DNA of 33,390 nucleotides from an uncultured Blautia sp. (GTDB taxonomy: Bacteria > Bacillota > Clostridia > Lachnospirales > Lachnospiraceae). Of this stretch, positions 24,473 to 33,094 are shown one piece after another. The translations under genes and the position numbers were made by a program. Location of the stretch: positions 1 to 33,390 of the forward strand of contig CAKSAW010000004.1 of the NCBI GenBank assembly GCA_934437695.1, read 5' to 3'. Numbering within the stretch: position 1 is the stretch's first letter; each line of letters starts with the position of its first letter. The notes beneath the pieces were generated by a model. That model searched no databases, was not told where the DNA came from, and saw nothing but the letters and a program-made list of their open reading frames with translations.

Positions 24473-26563
24473 ATGATTAAGGTTGGAAAGTGGATTGCAA
24501 AACACAAAATACTGATCATTATCATCGGAATTGCATTACTGATTCCGGCATATCTTGGTATGGCGGCAACCAGGATCAATTATGATGTGTTGAGCTATCT
24601 GCCTGATACTCTTGAAACAGTTGAGGGACAGGATATTATGGTGGATCAGTTCGGAATGGGAGCATTCTCCATGATAGTTGTGGAGAATATGGAACTAAAA
24701 GACGTAGCTGCTTTAAAAGAAAAAGTTGAGGCAGTTGACCATGTTAAAAAAGTATTATGGTATGACAGTGTACTGGATGTTTCTGTTCCTGTTGAAATGC
24801 TTCCGAAGGATCTGAGGAACGCATTTTTTAACGGAGATGCAACAATGATGATTGCATTATTTGATAATACGACATCATCTGAAACTTCTATGGATGCAGT
24901 TACAGAGATTCGAAAGATCACTTCTGAAAATTGTTTTGTAAGTGGAATGACAGGTATTGTTACTGATATCAAACAGATTGCACTTAAGGAAATGCCGATT
25001 TATGTAGTGATTGCATCCTGTCTGTCTCTGGTAGTGTTGTTGCTTGCAATGGATTCACTGGTAGTTCCGGTATTATTCCTGCTCTGTATCGGTGTAGCAG
25101 TTTTGTATAACCTTGGAAGCAATATTTTCCTTGGACAGATTTCATATATCACACAGGCGCTGACAGCAGTTCTTCAGTTAGGTGTTACAATGGACTATTC
25201 CATTTTCTTATTGAACAGCTATGAGGAGAATAAGAAACGATTTGAGGGTAATAAAGAGAGGGCCATGGCACATGCCATCAATGCAACTTTCAAATCCGTG
25301 ATTGGAAGTTCTATTACAACAGTAGCCGGATTTATTGCACTTTGCTTTATGACATTTTCACTTGGCCGGGATATGGGTATTGTAATGGCAAAGGGTGTTG
25401 TCATTGGTGTTTTCTGTTGCGTTACTCTGCTTCCTGCTTTGGTGCTCACTTTTGATAGAGCGATTGAAAAGACAACACATAAACCGCTTCTTCCAAGCTT
25501 TGATAAAGCATCTGCTTTTATCACAAAGCATTATAAAGTATGGCTGATCATTTTCCTGGTAATGCTTTTTCCGGCAATCCATGGAAATAATAATTTAAAG
25601 AATTATTATAATATAGATAAGTCACTTCCTGCTACACTGGACAGTAACGTTGCCAACGCGAAACTTCAGGAAACTTTTGATATGAATAACGTTCATATGG
25701 TTTTATTAAAGAAGGGACTGACATCAAAAGAGAAGACTGAAATGCTCAATAAGATCAAGGATGTAGATGGTGTGAAATGGGCACTTGGAATGGATTCCTT
25801 TGTAGGTGCGGCATTCCCGGATACCATGATTCCAAAGGATCTCAAGAAAATGCTGGAGAGTGATGAATATGAGATGGAATTTATCTGTTCCAAGTATAAG
25901 ACAGCAACAGATGAAGTAAATAATCAGATTGATGAGATCCAGAAGATCGTAAAGGGATACAGTCCGGAATCCATGGTAATTGGCGAGGCGCCTCTGACAA
26001 AGGACCTTCAGGATGTTACAGATGTGGATTTAAAGACAGTAAATACGATTTCGATTCTGGCAATATTTATCATTATTATGATCGTATTTAAATCAATTTC
26101 TCTTCCGTTTATCCTGGTTGCAGTTATTGAGTTTGCAATTTTTGTCAATATGTCTGTACCATACTATCAGGGAAAAGAAGTTGTATTCGTAGCAAGTATT
26201 GTTATCGGCTGTATCCAGCTGGGAGCAACTGTTGATTATGCGATCCTGATGACCAGCAGATATCAGAAAGAAAGAGGATTGGGTAAGAGCAAGAAAGAAT
26301 CTATTGCCATTGCGCATAAGACCTCTATGAAATCAATTATTATCAGTGGCTGCAGTTTCTTTGCAGCGACGTTTGGAGTTGGTCTTTATACACAGGTCGA
26401 TATGATCGGAAGTATTACAAATCTGCTTTCACGTGGTGCGGTTATCAGTACAATGGTTGTACTGCTTGTACTGCCGGCCATGTTTATGATATTTGATCCT
26501 CTTATCTGCCATACTTCTCTTGGATTTTCCAAGAAGAAAAAAACAGAAGAAAAGAAAATGTGA
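24473..26563 (+). CDS. MMPL/RND family transporter
   Basis: A 696-residue transporter of the MMPL branch of the RND superfamily. The plan is two matching halves, each with one helix, an extracellular loop of about 120-150 residues, then five helices. The Asp-Tyr pair that carries the proton relay in MmpL proteins occurs in both halves: D241-Y242 in GVTMDYSIF and D588-Y589 in GATVDYAIL. Substrates of MMPL transporters are mostly lipids and hydrophobic compounds; none can be assigned here. AGAGGAG precedes the ATG. It is followed 57 bases later by a large secreted heptad-repeat gene with no terminator between, so the two are probably co-transcribed from the TetR-controlled promoter. Confidence 0.92.
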   Translation: MIKVGKWIAKHKILIIIIGIALLIPAYLGMAATRINYDVLSYLPDTLETVEGQDIMVDQFGMGAFSMIVVENMELKDVAALKEKVEAVDHVKKVLWYDSVLDVSVPVEMLPKDLRNAFFNGDATMMIALFDNTTSSETSMDAVTEIRKITSENCFVSGMTGIVTDIKQIALKEMPIYVVIASCLSLVVLLLAMDSLVVPVLFLLCIGVAVLYNLGSNIFLGQISYITQALTAVLQLGVTMDYSIFLLNSYEENKKRFEGNKERAMAHAINATFKSVIGSSITTVAGFIALCFMTFSLGRDMGIVMAKGVVIGVFCCVTLLPALVLTFDRAIEKTTHKPLLPSFDKASAFITKHYKVWLIIFLVMLFPAIHGNNNLKNYYNIDKSLPATLDSNVANAKLQETFDMNNVHMVLLKKGLTSKEKTEMLNKIKDVDGVKWALGMDSFVGAAFPDTMIPKDLKKMLESDEYEMEFICSKYKTATDEVNNQIDEIQKIVKGYSPESMVIGEAPLTKDLQDVTDVDLKTVNTISILAIFIIIMIVFKSISLPFILVAVIEFAIFVNMSVPYYQGKEVVFVASIVIGCIQLGATVDYAILMTSRYQKERGLGKSKKESIAIAHKTSMKSIIISGCSFFAATFGVGLYTQVDMIGSITNLLSRGAVISTMVVLLVLPAMFMIFDPLICHTSLGFSKKKKTEEKKM

Positions 26564-26620
26564 TTTATAGTGAAAATGAAGCTTATTGTAAAGAGATAGA
26601 AAATAAAGGAGTAATCTATT

Positions 26621-29600
26621 ATGAACAGAAACAGAAAGAAAGCAGCTGCAGCAACACTTGCAGCAGGAATGGCTGTAGTTCTCGGAGCAGGTACTGTGAT
26701 GGCAGCTGCTTCAACAGGTGATAATGAAGTTCAGAAAGAAGAGACTGTTTATGTAAATACCACTGCTGCCGGAGATGTAACAGACGTTACAGTATCTAAC
26801 TGGTTGAAAAATTCAGGAGACAGTTCAAATTCTGAAATTAAGGATACTTCTGATCTTCAGGATATCAAAAATGTGAAAGGTGATGAAACCTTTACTCAGA
26901 ATGGAAAGAATCTGACATGGAGTACTGACGGAAGTGATATTTATTATCAGGGAAAAACAGATAAGGACCTTCCGGTCTCTGTGGCAATTAAATATTATAT
27001 GGACGGAGCAGAAATTAAATCGGAAGATCTGGCCGGAAAAACAGGACATCTCAAAATGGAGGTTACATACACAAACACCTCCAAAACAACTAAGAAGGTT
27101 AATGGTAAAACAACGGATATCTATTCACCATTTGTAATGGTGACAGGAATGATTCTTTCTACAGATAATTTTTCTAATGTAACAGTTGATAATGGTAAAG
27201 TTATTTCTGATGGAAGCAGAAATGTAGTTGTTGGTTTTGGTATGCCGGGAATGAAGGAAAGTCTGGATATGTCTTCTGATATTGCGGATGAGGTAGATAT
27301 CCCGGAGGGATTTACAATGGAAGCAGATGTCACTGACTGTGAGATGAGTTCTGCATTTACTGTAGCGTTGACAGATATTTTCAAAGATATCAATCTTGAT
27401 AATGTAGATGGTCTGGATGATTTAAAAGACTCAATGAAAGATCTGACAGATGCAGCTGTAAAACTGGTAGATGGAACAAAAGATCTCTACGATGGAACCA
27501 ATACACTGAATGACAAATATCAGGAGTTTTATGATGGAATCGGAACTCTGAAATCCGGTGTCGGTGAACTCAGTGACGGAGCAAAGGAACTGGATGACGG
27601 AGCGCAGAAATTAAGCAGTGGAGCAAAGGAACTGGATGACGGAGCACAGAAATTAAGCAGCGGTGTTTCTACTTATACATCAGGGGCTGATACACTTTCA
27701 GCAGGAATTAAACAGTATACTTCAGGTGTGAATACACTGGACAGTAAAATGGCTGAATATGAAGCAGGAATGAAATCTCTTTCTGATGGTGTGAATGCAT
27801 ATGTTGCAGGTGGTAATCAGCTGGCAGGTGGAGTACAGAGTTATGTAACAGGAGCAGGTACTCTGACAGATGGAATGCAGCAGTATATTGCAGGTGTTAA
27901 TCAGCTTGCAGGTGGTGTAAGCCAGTATGCAGGTGGCATCAAGAGTATGGTAGACGGAATTGGTCAGATTGTTCCTGGAATTGACACAGCAGTAAATGGA
28001 ATTCAGACAGCTGCAGATAAGATGACAGCTCTTTCATCTAAGATCGATGCAGATAAGATTGCTACTTTCAGCAGCAGTATGACAGCCTATACAACTGGCG
28101 TTTCTGACTATACTTCTGCGGTAAATCAGTATATTGAAAGTGTGGAACAGCTTGCAGCAGGACTGAATCAGCTGGAGAGTGCACTTGAGAGTATGGGAAC
28201 TTCCACAGCTTCTCAGGTGGAGGAAAGTGCAAATGCAATGTCCGGTCAGTTAAGTGCAGGAGCGGATACAATGAACAGTCAGGCAGATGCAATTGAATCC
28301 TGGATCAGTGATGTTTCAGATGTATCGGTAGATACATCATCTGTAGATGCGGGAGTTGCAGCAGTAAGCAGTCAGCTGGAGGCAGCTGAATCTGCATTAT
28401 ACAGTATTGATACAAGTAATATGGATGATGAGACAGCAGCTGCTGTAGAAGCCGCAATCGGTGGAGCCTTAGGTTCTATTCAGGCAGCTGAAGACAGTGC
28501 ATCTAATATTGATACATCTACAGTCACAGCTTCTGTACCTGATACATCTGCATTGCAGTCAGCGGCAGACAGTTTAAGAGCATCTGCATCCAGTGCACAG
28601 TCAACAGCAGATGCACAGGAGGAAGCAGTTAACAGCAGCATTGAACAGCTGAAACAGCAGTTACAGGCATTAAGCAGCGGAATGCAGACAGTACAGGAAA
28701 CCGTATCACGGCTGAATGCAGGGGCAAAAGAGCTTACATCAAATGATGGTAAACTTAAGGCCAGTGGAAATCAGCTTGCCCAGTCCGGAAATCAAATTAC
28801 AACTGCTATCAGTGAAATGAGTACATTGTTTGGCGGACTGGAACAGCAGCTTCCGGAAATGTTACAGGGAATCAATCAGCTGAAAGCAGGATCTGATCAG
28901 CTGACAACTGCAAACAAATCTTTGCAGAGTGGATATGAAAGTCTTGCAAAAGCAAGTACAGAACAGATGATTTCCGGTGCAGATACATTGCTTAGTTCAG
29001 GGAAGACGCTGACAGATGGAATTACACAGCTTCAGGGTGAGAATAATGCAAATGCACAGGCGTTATTAAAAGGCGCCAAGACTCTTAAGGATGCCAGAAC
29101 GAGCCTGACAAACGGTATGTCACAGATTAGTTCTGCAACAGGTCAGCTTACAAGCGGAGTAGAGGCTCTTGCGTCAAACAGCGGTGCATTATACAGCGGA
29201 GCAGATAAGCTTTCTTCAAGCAGTTCCACATTAAATAGCGGAGCGCAGACACTTGCGTCAGGAACGCAGACACTTGCGTCAGGAGCGCAGACACTTGCAT
29301 CAGGAACCGGTAGTCTTGTATCAGGAACACAGACACTGATGGATGGAACCAATAAACTTTCTGACGGCAGCGATCAGCTTAAGGATGGTATCAAAGATCT
29401 GAACGATGGGGCAAAAGAACTGAATAAGGGTCAGAAAAAGTTTTATAAAGAAGGCATCAAGAAACTGGATGACACCGTAAATGTTGATCTTCAGGATATC
29501 CTTGACAGATTCGAAGCAATTCAGTCTGATGATGTATTGTATACCACATTTACAGACAGATCCAGTAATATGGATGGAAATGTTAAATTTATCTTTGAAT

Positions 29601-29635
29601 CAGATCCTATTGAGATCAGTGATGATGAAGAATAA
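26621..29635 (+). CDS. Secreted X-X-X-Leu-X-X-Gly heptad-repeat protein
   Basis: A 1004-residue exported protein. Residues 1-30 are a signal peptide (MNRNRKK, Ala-rich core, VMAAAS). Residues about 40-250 form a beta-rich domain (SVAIKYYMDGAEI; VVVGFGMPGMKESL) with a single cysteine in VTDCEMS. From about residue 270 to 950 there are near-continuous heptads with Leu and Gly (LSDGAKELDDGAQKLSSG), interrupted by a Ser/Ala/Gln-rich coiled coil at about 540-680. The C-terminal 65 residues form a separate cap. The heptads are those of YhgE/Pip and the EsaA/YueB group, but there is no C-terminal membrane domain and no sortase motif. AAAGGAG precedes the start. The coding pair with MMPL suggests an extracellular partner of that transporter. 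Confidence 0.85.
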   Translation: MNRNRKKAAAATLAAGMAVVLGAGTVMAAASTGDNEVQKEETVYVNTTAAGDVTDVTVSNWLKNSGDSSNSEIKDTSDLQDIKNVKGDETFTQNGKNLTWSTDGSDIYYQGKTDKDLPVSVAIKYYMDGAEIKSEDLAGKTGHLKMEVTYTNTSKTTKKVNGKTTDIYSPFVMVTGMILSTDNFSNVTVDNGKVISDGSRNVVVGFGMPGMKESLDMSSDIADEVDIPEGFTMEADVTDCEMSSAFTVALTDIFKDINLDNVDGLDDLKDSMKDLTDAAVKLVDGTKDLYDGTNTLNDKYQEFYDGIGTLKSGVGELSDGAKELDDGAQKLSSGAKELDDGAQKLSSGVSTYTSGADTLSAGIKQYTSGVNTLDSKMAEYEAGMKSLSDGVNAYVAGGNQLAGGVQSYVTGAGTLTDGMQQYIAGVNQLAGGVSQYAGGIKSMVDGIGQIVPGIDTAVNGIQTAADKMTALSSKIDADKIATFSSSMTAYTTGVSDYTSAVNQYIESVEQLAAGLNQLESALESMGTSTASQVEESANAMSGQLSAGADTMNSQADAIESWISDVSDVSVDTSSVDAGVAAVSSQLEAAESALYSIDTSNMDDETAAAVEAAIGGALGSIQAAEDSASNIDTSTVTASVPDTSALQSAADSLRASASSAQSTADAQEEAVNSSIEQLKQQLQALSSGMQTVQETVSRLNAGAKELTSNDGKLKASGNQLAQSGNQITTAISEMSTLFGGLEQQLPEMLQGINQLKAGSDQLTTANKSLQSGYESLAKASTEQMISGADTLLSSGKTLTDGITQLQGENNANAQALLKGAKTLKDARTSLTNGMSQISSATGQLTSGVEALASNSGALYSGADKLSSSSSTLNSGAQTLASGTQTLASGAQTLASGTGSLVSGTQTLMDGTNKLSDGSDQLKDGIKDLNDGAKELNKGQKKFYKEGIKKLDDTVNVDLQDILDRFEAIQSDDVLYTTFTDRSSNMDGNVKFIFESDPIEISDDEE
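27578..27661 (+). repeat. Two 42-bp tandem repeats in the heptad-repeat gene
   Basis: Units 27578-27619 and 27620-27661 differ at about three bases, and each encodes two heptads (GAKELDDGAQKLSS). The near identity points to recent duplication by slippage. Confidence 0.85.
29240..29344 (+). repeat. Five 21-bp tandem repeats in the heptad-repeat gene
   Basis: Units of 21 bases begin at 29240, 29261, 29282, 29303 and 29324. The first three are nearly identical (GGAGCGCAGACACTTGCGTC type); the last two have diverged. Each encodes three times seven bases, one heptad such as SGAQTLA. Confidence 0.85.
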
Positions 29636-29671
29636 AAAGGCTTACTGAGAACGCAAGAAAAATCAAAATAA

Positions 29672-29704
29672 AATGGGGCAGATGCATCAGGCAACTGCCC
29701 CATT
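29672..29704. terminator. Terminator-like hairpin after the heptad-repeat gene
   Basis: A perfect 10-bp stem AATGGGGCAG/CTGCCCCATT with 13-base loop. The downstream T content is modest on the plus strand, so termination may be partial; the minus strand has the better T-tail. Confidence 0.65.
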
Positions 29705-29731
29705 GCTTATAAAAAAGCTTTCTGCTATAAT
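29703..29731 (+). promoter_or_regulatory. Promoter of the SEDS gene
   Basis: -35 TTGCTT (29703-29708), 17-base spacer, perfect extended -10 TGCTATAAT (TATAAT 29726-29731). The -35 begins within the right arm of the preceding hairpin. Confidence 0.75.
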
Positions 29732-29773
29732 AAGAAAAGTTAAACGAAAAATGAGAAAGCGGCAGGTGATTAA

Positions 29774-30973
29774 ATGGATAATACAAAATCACGAAAACAG
29801 TCGTACACAGCAGCATCTTCCAAAAACAAGACACGGCCAAAGACAAGGGCAGATTATTATGATTACAGTCTGGTGGCGGTTATTGTACTGCTGACCTGTT
29901 TTGGGCTTATCATGCTGTACAGTACAAGCTCATATACGGCTCAGATAAATTACGGCAGTGATATGTTTTTCTTTAAGAAACAGGCATTGATCAGTGTGGC
30001 CTGTATTATAATGGCGCTGATCATTTCAAAGATCAATTATCGGATACTGAACCGTTTTGCTGCAGCCTTGTATGTAGCAGCTCTGGTATTAATGGCATTG
30101 GTTAAAACGCCCCTTGGCCAGTCTTCACATGGTGCCCAGAGATGGCTGAATCTTGGACCAATCCAGTTTCAGCCGGCGGAACTTGCCAAAATAGCGGTTA
30201 TTGTCTGTCTTCCATATATGATCGTGTATATGGGAAAGAATGTACGTACTTTAAAGGGCTGTATGGTTCTTGCAGGTATGGGAGGAGTTCTGGCATTTAC
30301 GGCATATGTATTTACAGACAATCTGAGTACAGCGATCATTATTTTCTGTATTACTGCAGGACTGATTTTTGTAGCTCACCCGGATACCAGGATTTTTATC
30401 ATTCTTGCAGGTGTTGCGATAGCGTTGGCAGTGATCGGGATTGCTTTTCTGAATGCGACTGCAAGTGTTGACGGAAACGGAAGCTTCCGTCTGAGACGAA
30501 TTATGGTATGGCTTCATCCGGAAGAATATGCGGACAGCTGGGGATATCAGACGATTCAGGCGTTGTATGCGATTGGATCCGGCGGATTTTTTGGTCGTGG
30601 TCTTGGAAACAGCATCCAGAAGCTTGGAAGTGTACCTGAGGCACAGAATGATATGATTTTTTCAATCATCTGTGAGGAACTTGGTATTTTTGGAGGACTT
30701 ATTGTACTGATGCTGTATGCATATCTTTTGTACAGATTATTTTTTATCGCACAGAATGCTCCGGATATGTTTGGATCACTGATGGTCAGCGGAATTTTTA
30801 TTCATATAGCATTACAGGTCATCCTTAATATTTCGGTTGTTGTAAATCTTATGCCCAATACAGGTGTAACTTTACCGTTTATCAGTTATGGAGGTACATC
30901 GATCGTATTCTTGATGGCAGAGATGGGACTTGCATTGAGTGTGGCAAGGCAGATTAAGTTTGAAGAGTCGTAA
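29774..30973 (+). CDS. ftsW: SEDS family protein (FtsW/RodA/SpoVE), peptidoglycan glycosyltransferase
   Basis: A 399-residue polytopic membrane protein. After a basic cytoplasmic tail of about 28 residues there are about ten membrane helices. SEDS hallmarks: GAQRWLNLGPIQFQPAELAK, the loop SWGYQTIQALYAIGSGGFFGRGLGNS, PEAQNDMIFSIICEELG with the presumed catalytic D293, and the C-terminal PFISYGGTS. SEDS proteins polymerise lipid II with a partner PBP. The sequence suits FtsW or the sporulation relative SpoVE; no partner PBP is next door, so the exact member cannot be told and the symbol is provisional. AGGTGA precedes the ATG. It is followed by the acpP promoter. Confidence 0.88.
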   Translation: MDNTKSRKQSYTAASSKNKTRPKTRADYYDYSLVAVIVLLTCFGLIMLYSTSSYTAQINYGSDMFFFKKQALISVACIIMALIISKINYRILNRFAAALYVAALVLMALVKTPLGQSSHGAQRWLNLGPIQFQPAELAKIAVIVCLPYMIVYMGKNVRTLKGCMVLAGMGGVLAFTAYVFTDNLSTAIIIFCITAGLIFVAHPDTRIFIILAGVAIALAVIGIAFLNATASVDGNGSFRLRRIMVWLHPEEYADSWGYQTIQALYAIGSGGFFGRGLGNSIQKLGSVPEAQNDMIFSIICEELGIFGGLIVLMLYAYLLYRLFFIAQNAPDMFGSLMVSGIFIHIALQVILNISVVVNLMPNTGVTLPFISYGGTSIVFLMAEMGLALSVARQIKFEES

Positions 30974-30981
30974 AATAGTGC

Positions 30982-31024
30982 TTGACAAACAGAATGGAAG
31001 AATATATACTTTGAACATCAAAGT
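30982..31024 (+). promoter_or_regulatory. acpP promoter overlapped by a FabT-like operator
   Basis: Consensus -35 TTGACA (30982-30987), 17-base spacer, -10 TATACT (31005-31010). A perfect 7-3-7 inverted repeat ACTTTGAACATCAAAGT (31008-31024) overlaps the -10 and the start point. It resembles the FabT operator of streptococci and lactococci (ANTTTGATTATCAAATT as I recall it). Confidence 0.65.
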
Positions 31025-31066
31025 AATAAAAATATTCCGGAACTTGAATTAAAGGAGAAAAGAACT

Positions 31067-31300
31067 ATGTTAGAAAAAATGAGTGAAATGATATCAGAAC
31101 AGTTAAATTGTGACGCTGCAGAGATTACTGCAGAAACATCTTTCAAGGATGATCTTGGAGCAGATTCTCTTGATCTGTTTGAACTGGTTATGGCTCTGGA
31201 AGACGAATACAATATTGAAATCCCTGCAGAGGATCTTACAGATCTGACAACAGTTGGTGCAGTTATGGATTACCTTAAAGGTAAAGGCGTAGAAGCATAA
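31067..31300 (+). CDS. acpP: Acyl carrier protein
   Basis: A 77-residue acidic four-helix protein that carries growing acyl chains on phosphopantetheine attached to S34 in the motif GADSLDLFEL. The flanking segments (MSEMISEQLN, AEITAETSFKDDLG, EDEYNIEIPAEDLTDLTTVG) are those of a primary-metabolism ACP. AAAGGAG lies eight bases before the ATG. It opens the fatty-acid cluster but is separated from fabD by a terminator and a second palindrome, so it can be transcribed on its own at a high level. Confidence 0.96.
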   Translation: MLEKMSEMISEQLNCDAAEITAETSFKDDLGADSLDLFELVMALEDEYNIEIPAEDLTDLTTVGAVMDYLKGKGVEA

Positions 31301-31323
31301 TAGAAATAGAGTCAAAAAGATAA

Positions 31324-31361
31324 CTCCCTGGAGTCAGAAGTGGCTCCGGGAGAATTTTTTT
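31324..31361 (+). terminator. Terminator after acpP
   Basis: Stem CTCCC-GGAG/CTCC-GGGAG (31324-31333 with 31344-31352, one bulged T) followed by AATTTTTTT. Confidence 0.85.
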
Positions 31362-31366
31362 GATAT

Positions 31367-31386
31367 TATAATTTGATAATCAAAAT
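31367..31386 (+). promoter_or_regulatory. FabT-like operator and -10 box upstream of fabD
   Basis: TATAAT (31367-31372) overlaps AATTTGATAATCAAAAT (31370-31386), a palindrome matching the FabT consensus at all but two positions. No -35 hexamer is recognisable because the preceding bases form the acpP terminator, so a separate fabD promoter is likely but not certain. Confidence 0.55.
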
Positions 31387-31421
31387 ATTTTAATATAAAA
31401 CAGTTTGAAAGGGAAATGAAT

Positions 31422-32342
31422 ATGTCCAGAATTGCATTTATATTTCCGGGACAGGGCGCGCAGTATACAGGAATGGCTAAAGATTTCTGTGAAAAATATG
31501 CTGTAAGCCGCCAGGTGTTTAAGAAAGCATCTGAGGTATCAGGGATTGATGTGGAATCCTTATGCTTTGAAGAAAATGACAGGTTAAATATTACAGAATA
31601 TACACAGATTGCCATGCTGGCAGCAGAAATCGCAATTTTAAGAGCTGCAGAGGAATCAGGGCTCCGGTCGGAGGTAAATGCAGGACTGAGCCTTGGAGAA
31701 TATGGAGCACTTGTGGCTTCCGGTGTCATGAAGGAAGAAGATGCATTTGCTGTAGTAAGAAAAAGAGGAATCCTTATGCAGGAGGCATATCCCACAGGTG
31801 GTGCAATGTCCGCTGTACTTGGAACAGACTCAGAATTGATCGAACAGATCTGCAGAGAGACACAGGGAATCGTATCAATTGCAAATTATAACTGTCCCGG
31901 ACAGATTGTGATCACAGGAGAAGAAGCGGCAGTTAAAGCAGCAGGAGAAGCATTAAAAGCAGCAGGTGCCAGACGAGTGATCCCACTCAATGTAAGCGGA
32001 CCGTTTCACTGCGAACTTCTCAAAACTGCAGGAGATAAACTGGGACAGGAACTTGAAAATGTAGAAATACAGCCATTTACCGTACCTTATGTGACAAATG
32101 TAACTGCACAGAATGTGACAGGACCAGATCAGGTAAAAGAGTTACTGGTAGAGCAGGTTTCCTCTTCTGTACGCTGGCAACAGTGTGTGGAGCAGATGAT
32201 CAGTGACGGTGTGGATACTTTTGTTGAAATCGGACCAGGAAGAACGCTGACAGGATTTCTGAAAAAGATTAACAGAAATGTAAAGGCATTACATATTGAA
32301 AGCGTGGAGGATCTGGAGGCAGTAAGAAAGGAGTGTCTGTAA
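31422..32342 (+). CDS. fabD: Malonyl-CoA:ACP transacylase
   Basis: A 306-residue enzyme that moves malonyl from CoA to ACP. N-terminal IAFIFPGQGAQYTGM and the nucleophile elbow GLSLGEYG with S90 are diagnostic; the usual second position is His (GHSLGEY) and is Leu here. The catalytic His is in GPFHCELL, and the YVTNVTAQ and VEIGPGRTLTGFLKK segments complete the domain. I choose ATG 31422 because AAGGGA is then eight bases upstream; ATG 31416, two codons earlier, is too close to it. Its stop TAA directly abuts the fabG start. Confidence 0.95.
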   Translation: MSRIAFIFPGQGAQYTGMAKDFCEKYAVSRQVFKKASEVSGIDVESLCFEENDRLNITEYTQIAMLAAEIAILRAAEESGLRSEVNAGLSLGEYGALVASGVMKEEDAFAVVRKRGILMQEAYPTGGAMSAVLGTDSELIEQICRETQGIVSIANYNCPGQIVITGEEAAVKAAGEALKAAGARRVIPLNVSGPFHCELLKTAGDKLGQELENVEIQPFTVPYVTNVTAQNVTGPDQVKELLVEQVSSSVRWQQCVEQMISDGVDTFVEIGPGRTLTGFLKKINRNVKALHIESVEDLEAVRKECL

Positions 32343-33083
32343 ATGCTTGAAAATAAAGTAGCTCTGGTTACAGGTGCAGGACGCGGAATCGGTCGTGCTA
32401 TTGCTATTGCTCTTGCAAAAGAGGGAGCAGAAGTGATCGTCAATTATAATGGTTCCGAAGAGCGTGCAGAAGAAGTAAAGCAGACTATCGAAGAAAATGG
32501 TGGAAAAGCTTCCACATATAAATGCAATGTCAGTGACTTTGAAGCCTGCGAAGCTATGATCAAAGATGTGGTAAAAGAATACGGACATCTGGATATTCTG
32601 GTAAACAACGCCGGAATTACCAAGGATGGTCTGATCATGAAAATGAAAGAAGAAGACTTTGACGCTGTATTAAATGTCAATTTGAAAGGTACATTTAATA
32701 CTATTCGTCACAGTGCCCGTCAGATGCTGAAGCAGAGAAGCGGAAAGATAATCAACATTTCTTCTGTTTCCGGAATCCTTGGAAATGCAGGACAGGCTAA
32801 TTATGCAGCATCCAAAGCCGGCGTGATCGGTCTGACAAAGACAATGGCAAGAGAACTGGGGAGCCGCGGCATCACTGTAAATGCTATTGCACCGGGATTC
32901 GTAGACACAGAAATGACAGAAGTACTTTCTGAAGAACTGAAAGAAAGTGCCTGCAGGCAGATTATCCTGGGACGGTTTGGAAAACCGGAGGATATTGCCA
33001 ATACAGCAGTATTTCTGGCATCTGAGAAAGCAGATTATATTACAGGACAGGTCATCAGTGTGGATGGCGGTATGAATGTATAA
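32343..33083 (+). CDS. fabG: 3-oxoacyl-ACP reductase
   Basis: A 246-residue short-chain dehydrogenase that reduces 3-oxoacyl-ACP with NADPH. Visible motifs: [12 protein letters not shown] (residues 10-21), NNAG (88-91), catalytic S141, Y154 and K158 in NISSVSG and NYAASKAG, and [13 protein letters not shown] near the C-terminus. The positions match E. coli FabG with an offset of three. The start codon directly follows the fabD stop, with AAGGAG in the end of fabD, so the two are translationally coupled. It lies 11 bases before fabF. Confidence 0.95.
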   Translation: MLENKVALVTGAGRGIGRAIAIALAKEGAEVIVNYNGSEERAEEVKQTIEENGGKASTYKCNVSDFEACEAMIKDVVKEYGHLDILVNNAGITKDGLIMKMKEEDFDAVLNVNLKGTFNTIRHSARQMLKQRSGKIINISSVSGILGNAGQANYAASKAGVIGLTKTMARELGSRGITVNAIAPGFVDTEMTEVLSEELKESACRQIILGRFGKPEDIANTAVFLASEKADYITGQVISVDGGMNV

Positions 33084-33094
33084 AGGAGAATAAA

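Noticed and set aside
29240..29344. CRISPR-like array of 21-bp repeats
   Set aside because: The units are head to tail with no spacers and are in frame within a coding region; they encode protein heptads.
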